A stretch of 7,709 bases of DNA from the NCBI GenBank assembly GCA_017523185.1, contig JAFWXB010000225.1:1-7709 (forward strand), given 5' to 3'. Of the stretch, positions 5,889 to 7,709 are shown piece by piece. Below the pieces are notes generated by a model that was given only the letters and a program-made list of their open reading frames with translations, was not told the origin of the DNA and did no database searches. Within the stretch, counting starts at the first letter, position 1. Each line of letters opens with the position of its first letter. Source of the DNA: Lachnospiraceae bacterium. Its GTDB lineage: Bacteria > Bacillota_A > Clostridia > Lachnospirales > Lachnospiraceae. Both the position numbers and the translations under genes were made by a program.

Positions 5889-5990
5889 TTAAGATTGGCT
5901 CACGAGTTTTGGTGCGAAATTCGGGTCAGCGTAGATAACAATTTCTAATACGAATTTTTGTACATCTAATATATTAGTGTTGAAAATCAC
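5889..5990 (-). other. GC-richer island with a coding-like minus-strand frame of unclear status
   Basis: Bases 5893-5935 are about half G+C against roughly one third elsewhere. On the minus strand a frame runs from GTG (5988-5990) to TAA (5889-5891), 33 codons, ending in VIYADPNFAPKLVSQS, which has a balanced, protein-like residue mix. The frame is open upstream to a TAA near 6023 but has no ATG and no Shine-Dalgarno site before the GTG. It could be a gene remnant, a dispersed repeat or a small RNA. The plus strand also reads LAHEFWCEIRVSVDNNF before a stop, so the frame itself is not decisive. No function is assigned. Confidence 0.3.
5966..5977. promoter_or_regulatory. Perfect 12-bp palindrome (possible operator) upstream of the VanW gene promoter
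   Basis: CTAATATATTAG is a perfect 12-bp palindrome that ends two bases before the -35 box of the promoter at 5980-6007. That position suits an activator or repressor site. Being mostly A-T, it could occur by chance; no known operator consensus is recognised. Confidence 0.3.
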
Positions 5991-6007
5991 AAAAATTATG
6001 TTAGAAT
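5980..6007 (+). promoter_or_regulatory. Promoter of the VanW-domain gene
   Basis: TTGAAA (5980-5985, five of six) is followed after 16 bases by TAGAAT (6002-6007, five of six), and TG at 5999-6000 makes the -10 an extended one. Transcription would start near 6014 and give a leader of about 37 bases containing the GAGGAAA ribosome-binding site. This is the best promoter match in the window. Confidence 0.55.
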
Positions 6008-6050
6008 AAATAGTCAGCGATTAAATAATAGATTTTTAAAGAGGAAATAT

Positions 6051-7709
6051 ATGAAAAAAAAGAACGTTTTATTAGCAATCGCAAGTATTGCATTAGCAGG
6101 AACATTTTTGCTTACAAATGAGAGTTTCTTTAAAGCAGAAAATACAAAGGAAGCAATCATTGAAGAAGGTGTATACATTGGTGGCATTGACGTTGGTGGT
6201 ATGAATATACAAGAAGCCAAAGATGCCGTAAATGATTATGTAGAAACACTTGTAGAACAAGAAATTACATTAACAGGTCCAAAAGACAGTATGTCGCTTT
6301 CTTTTGGAGATATGGGAATTACTGCGAATACGGATATTGCTGTACAAGAAGCAATTACAATTGGAAATTCAGGAAATTTAATTTCTCGTTTTAAAGCATT
6401 AAAAGATTTAGAAACAGAAAATGTTGTGGTTGATATGGGGCTTACAATAGATAAACAAGCAACGGCACAACAAATTCACAATAAAGCAGATAAATTAAAT
6501 ATCAAGGCTATTGATAATGGTTTAAAACGTGAAAATGGAACATTTGTGTATGTCGCAGGGCAAGCAGGAGATGAAGTGGATATTGTAGCTTCTGTAAATG
6601 CGTTAAGTGAATATGTTGCAACAGAATGGGATTCACCAAAGGAACAACCTTCTGTAGAATTTGCCTTAACAAGTGTTCAAGCACAACCAAGAGGAACAGA
6701 AGAAGAACTTGCAAAAGTAAAGGATAAATTGGGAAGTTTTAGTACAAATTTTTCAAGTTCAGGTTCAGGACGTGCACAAAACGTAAGAAATGGTTGTGAA
6801 AAAATTAACGGAACTTTATTGTATCCGGGTGATGTACTTTCCGTATATGAACTTGTAAATCCGTTTACAAAAGAAAATGGGTATGAATTAGCTGGTTCCT
6901 ATTCAAATGGAGAAACTGTGGAATCATTTGGTGGAGGCATCTGTCAGGTTTCTACTACGCTTTATAATGCTGCACTTCTTGCAGAACTTGACATTGTAGA
7001 TAGAAGTAACCATTCTATGACAGTTTCTTATGTAGATTTGGCAGCAGATGCAGCAATTGCAGGAACTTATAAAGATTTAAAATTTAAAAATAATACAGAT
7101 TCTCCAATTTATGTAGAGGGTACAAGTGGTGGTAGAGTGCTTACATTTACAATTTATGGAGAAGAAACAAGACCATCGAATCGTGTAGTTAGTTATGTAA
7201 GTGAAACAATTTCTACAAATGACCCAAAAACAGAATATTCAACTTCGTCTAGTTCTAAATTAGGAAGTTATAATGTTACAAGAAGCAAACATGTAGGATA
7301 TGTTGCAAAACTTTGGAAAGTTGTAAAAGTAGATGGTGTAGAGCAAGAACGTACAGAAGTAAATAAGAGTTATTATCAAGCATCTGCAAAGAGAGTAGTC
7401 ATTGGAACAAAGGATGCCACTCCGGAACAACTTGCACAAATTAATGCAGCAATTGCAACAGGAAACGATAGTACAATTCGTTCTGTAGCAGCAGCAATGA
7501 AAGTGCAACCTATAACACCACCAGAACCTATAACACCTCCGGAAAATCCGAATAATGGAGAAACAACAACACCGGAAACACCAAATAATGGTGGAACAAC
7601 GACACCGGAAACACCAAATAACGGTGGAACAACAACCCCGGAAACACCAAATAACGGTGGAACAACAACCCCGGAAACACCAAATAACGGTGGAACAACA
7701 ACCCCGGAA
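6051..7709 (+). CDS. VanW-domain surface protein with PG-binding and G5-like domains (3' truncated)
   Basis: The frame is open from ATG 6051 to the window edge: 553 codons, no stop. GAGGAAA (6041-6047) lies just upstream. Residues 1-22 are a signal peptide or anchor (KKK, then VLLAIASIALAGTFLL) without a lipobox, so the protein is exported. Residues about 75-190 look like the YoaR-type putative peptidoglycan-binding domain. Residues about 225-355 are a VanW domain, with RNGCEKINGTLLYPGDVLS (246-264), the signature GGGICQVSTTLYNAALLAEL (294-313), NHSMTVSYV and DLKFKNNT. Residues about 378-453 resemble a G5 domain (KLWKVVKVDG...ERTEV). The tail from 487 is rich in P, T, N, E and G: PITPPE twice, then repeats of TPNNGGTTTPE, probably an extended wall-spanning linker. 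Despite its name, VanW does not itself imply vancomycin resistance, and no van cluster is nearby. A role at the cell wall is inferred. What follows the repeats, including any anchoring signal, is not visible. Confidence 0.88.
   Translation, partial: MKKKNVLLAIASIALAGTFLLTNESFFKAENTKEAIIEEGVYIGGIDVGGMNIQEAKDAVNDYVETLVEQEITLTGPKDSMSLSFGDMGITANTDIAVQEAITIGNSGNLISRFKALKDLETENVVVDMGLTIDKQATAQQIHNKADKLNIKAIDNGLKRENGTFVYVAGQAGDEVDIVASVNALSEYVATEWDSPKEQPSVEFALTSVQAQPRGTEEELAKVKDKLGSFSTNFSSSGSGRAQNVRNGCEKINGTLLYPGDVLSVYELVNPFTKENGYELAGSYSNGETVESFGGGICQVSTTLYNAALLAELDIVDRSNHSMTVSYVDLAADAAIAGTYKDLKFKNNTDSPIYVEGTSGGRVLTFTIYGEETRPSNRVVSYVSETISTNDPKTEYSTSSSSKLGSYNVTRSKHVGYVAKLWKVVKVDGVEQERTEVNKSYYQASAKRVVIGTKDATPEQLAQINAAIATGNDSTIRSVAAAMKVQPITPPEPITPPENPNNGETTTPETPNNGGTTTPETPNNGGTTTPETPNNGGTTTPETPNNGGTTTPE
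7509..7544 (+). repeat. Two tandem PITPPE units
   Basis: Two 18-base units (7509-7526, 7527-7544), each encoding PITPPE, differ only at two third-codon positions. They form the start of the proline-rich linker of the VanW protein and precede the longer repeat array. Confidence 0.75.
7545..7709 (+). repeat. 33-bp in-frame tandem repeat (TPNNGGTTTPE), five units, cut by window end
   Basis: Five consecutive 33-base units fill 7545-7577, 7578-7610, 7611-7643, 7644-7676 and 7677-7709. The first encodes the variant NPNNGETTTPE; the other four encode TPNNGGTTTPE. Units 3, 4 and 5 are identical base for base; unit 2 differs from them at three silent positions. Divergence thus falls toward the right edge, as expected from recent unit duplication. 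The window stops exactly at the end of unit 5, so the true copy number is unknown. Confidence 0.92.

Noticed and set aside
5880..5960. Riboswitch upstream of the VanW gene
   Set aside because: The GC-richer block lies before the best promoter and shows no recognisable aptamer core or stable multi-stem fold.
6014..7508. Three minus-strand frames opposite the VanW gene
   Set aside because: The plus frame carries a signal peptide and VanW and G5 signatures; the antisense frames are compositional shadows.
7545..7709. CRISPR-like regular repeats
   Set aside because: The units are contiguous without spacers, keep the reading frame and encode a regular proline/threonine linker; no cas genes are present.
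6051..7709. Vancomycin-resistance determinant because of the VanW domain
   Set aside because: VanW domains are widespread in surface proteins of Clostridia; no ligase, dehydrogenase, dipeptidase or VanRS genes are present.

Overview
The window is AT-rich DNA (roughly one third G+C) from a low-GC Gram-positive bacterium. It has purine-rich Shine-Dalgarno sites, AAA/GAA/ATT-rich codons and gene families (SseB-like, DUF4080 radical SAM, a VanW/G5-type surface protein, a one-helix mini-protein) typical of Clostridia, most likely a Lachnospiraceae-type gut anaerobe. The taxonomic call is an inference from gene content and composition; no rRNA gene is present.

Layout. (1) 63-3166, plus strand: a tight three-gene run of an SseB-family protein, a 76-residue conserved-looking protein of unknown function, and a B12-binding-domain radical SAM protein of the DUF4080 type. 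The SseB gene begins oddly: its Shine-Dalgarno site points at an ATG that is followed at once by an in-frame TAA, and the usable ATG lies 15 bases further on. (2) 3167-3413: a 247-base gap holding a palindrome flanked by CTTGAAT direct repeats, resembling a leftover IS200/IS605-type right end, then a possible promoter and a 16-bp-stem hairpin directly upstream of the next gene. (3) 3414-4759, plus strand: endonuclease III (nth) overlapping by 7 bases a DEDDh 3'-5' exonuclease, a probable two-gene DNA-repair operon. (4) 4890-5492, minus strand: a membrane-anchored protein with TPR-like helices, function unknown. (5) 5493-5710: a divergent regulatory region with promoter-like elements and an 8-bp inverted repeat. 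(6) 5711-5821, plus strand: a 36-residue single-helix membrane mini-protein. (7) 5822-6050: an intergenic stretch with a GC-richer, coding-like island on the minus strand, a perfect 12-bp palindrome and a good extended -10 promoter. (8) 6051 to the window end, plus strand: a 3'-truncated VanW/G5 surface protein that runs into an 11-residue tandem repeat (TPNNGGTTTPE). The window stops exactly on a repeat boundary.

Functionally the window looks like ordinary chromosomal core with a cell-envelope gene at its right edge. I found no convincing complete novel defence or mobile system. The items most worth a second look are the start-stop codon pair before sseB, the palindromic remnant and hairpin before nth, the minus-strand island at 5889-5990, the insertion in the radical SAM protein, and the homogenised tandem repeat at the right edge.
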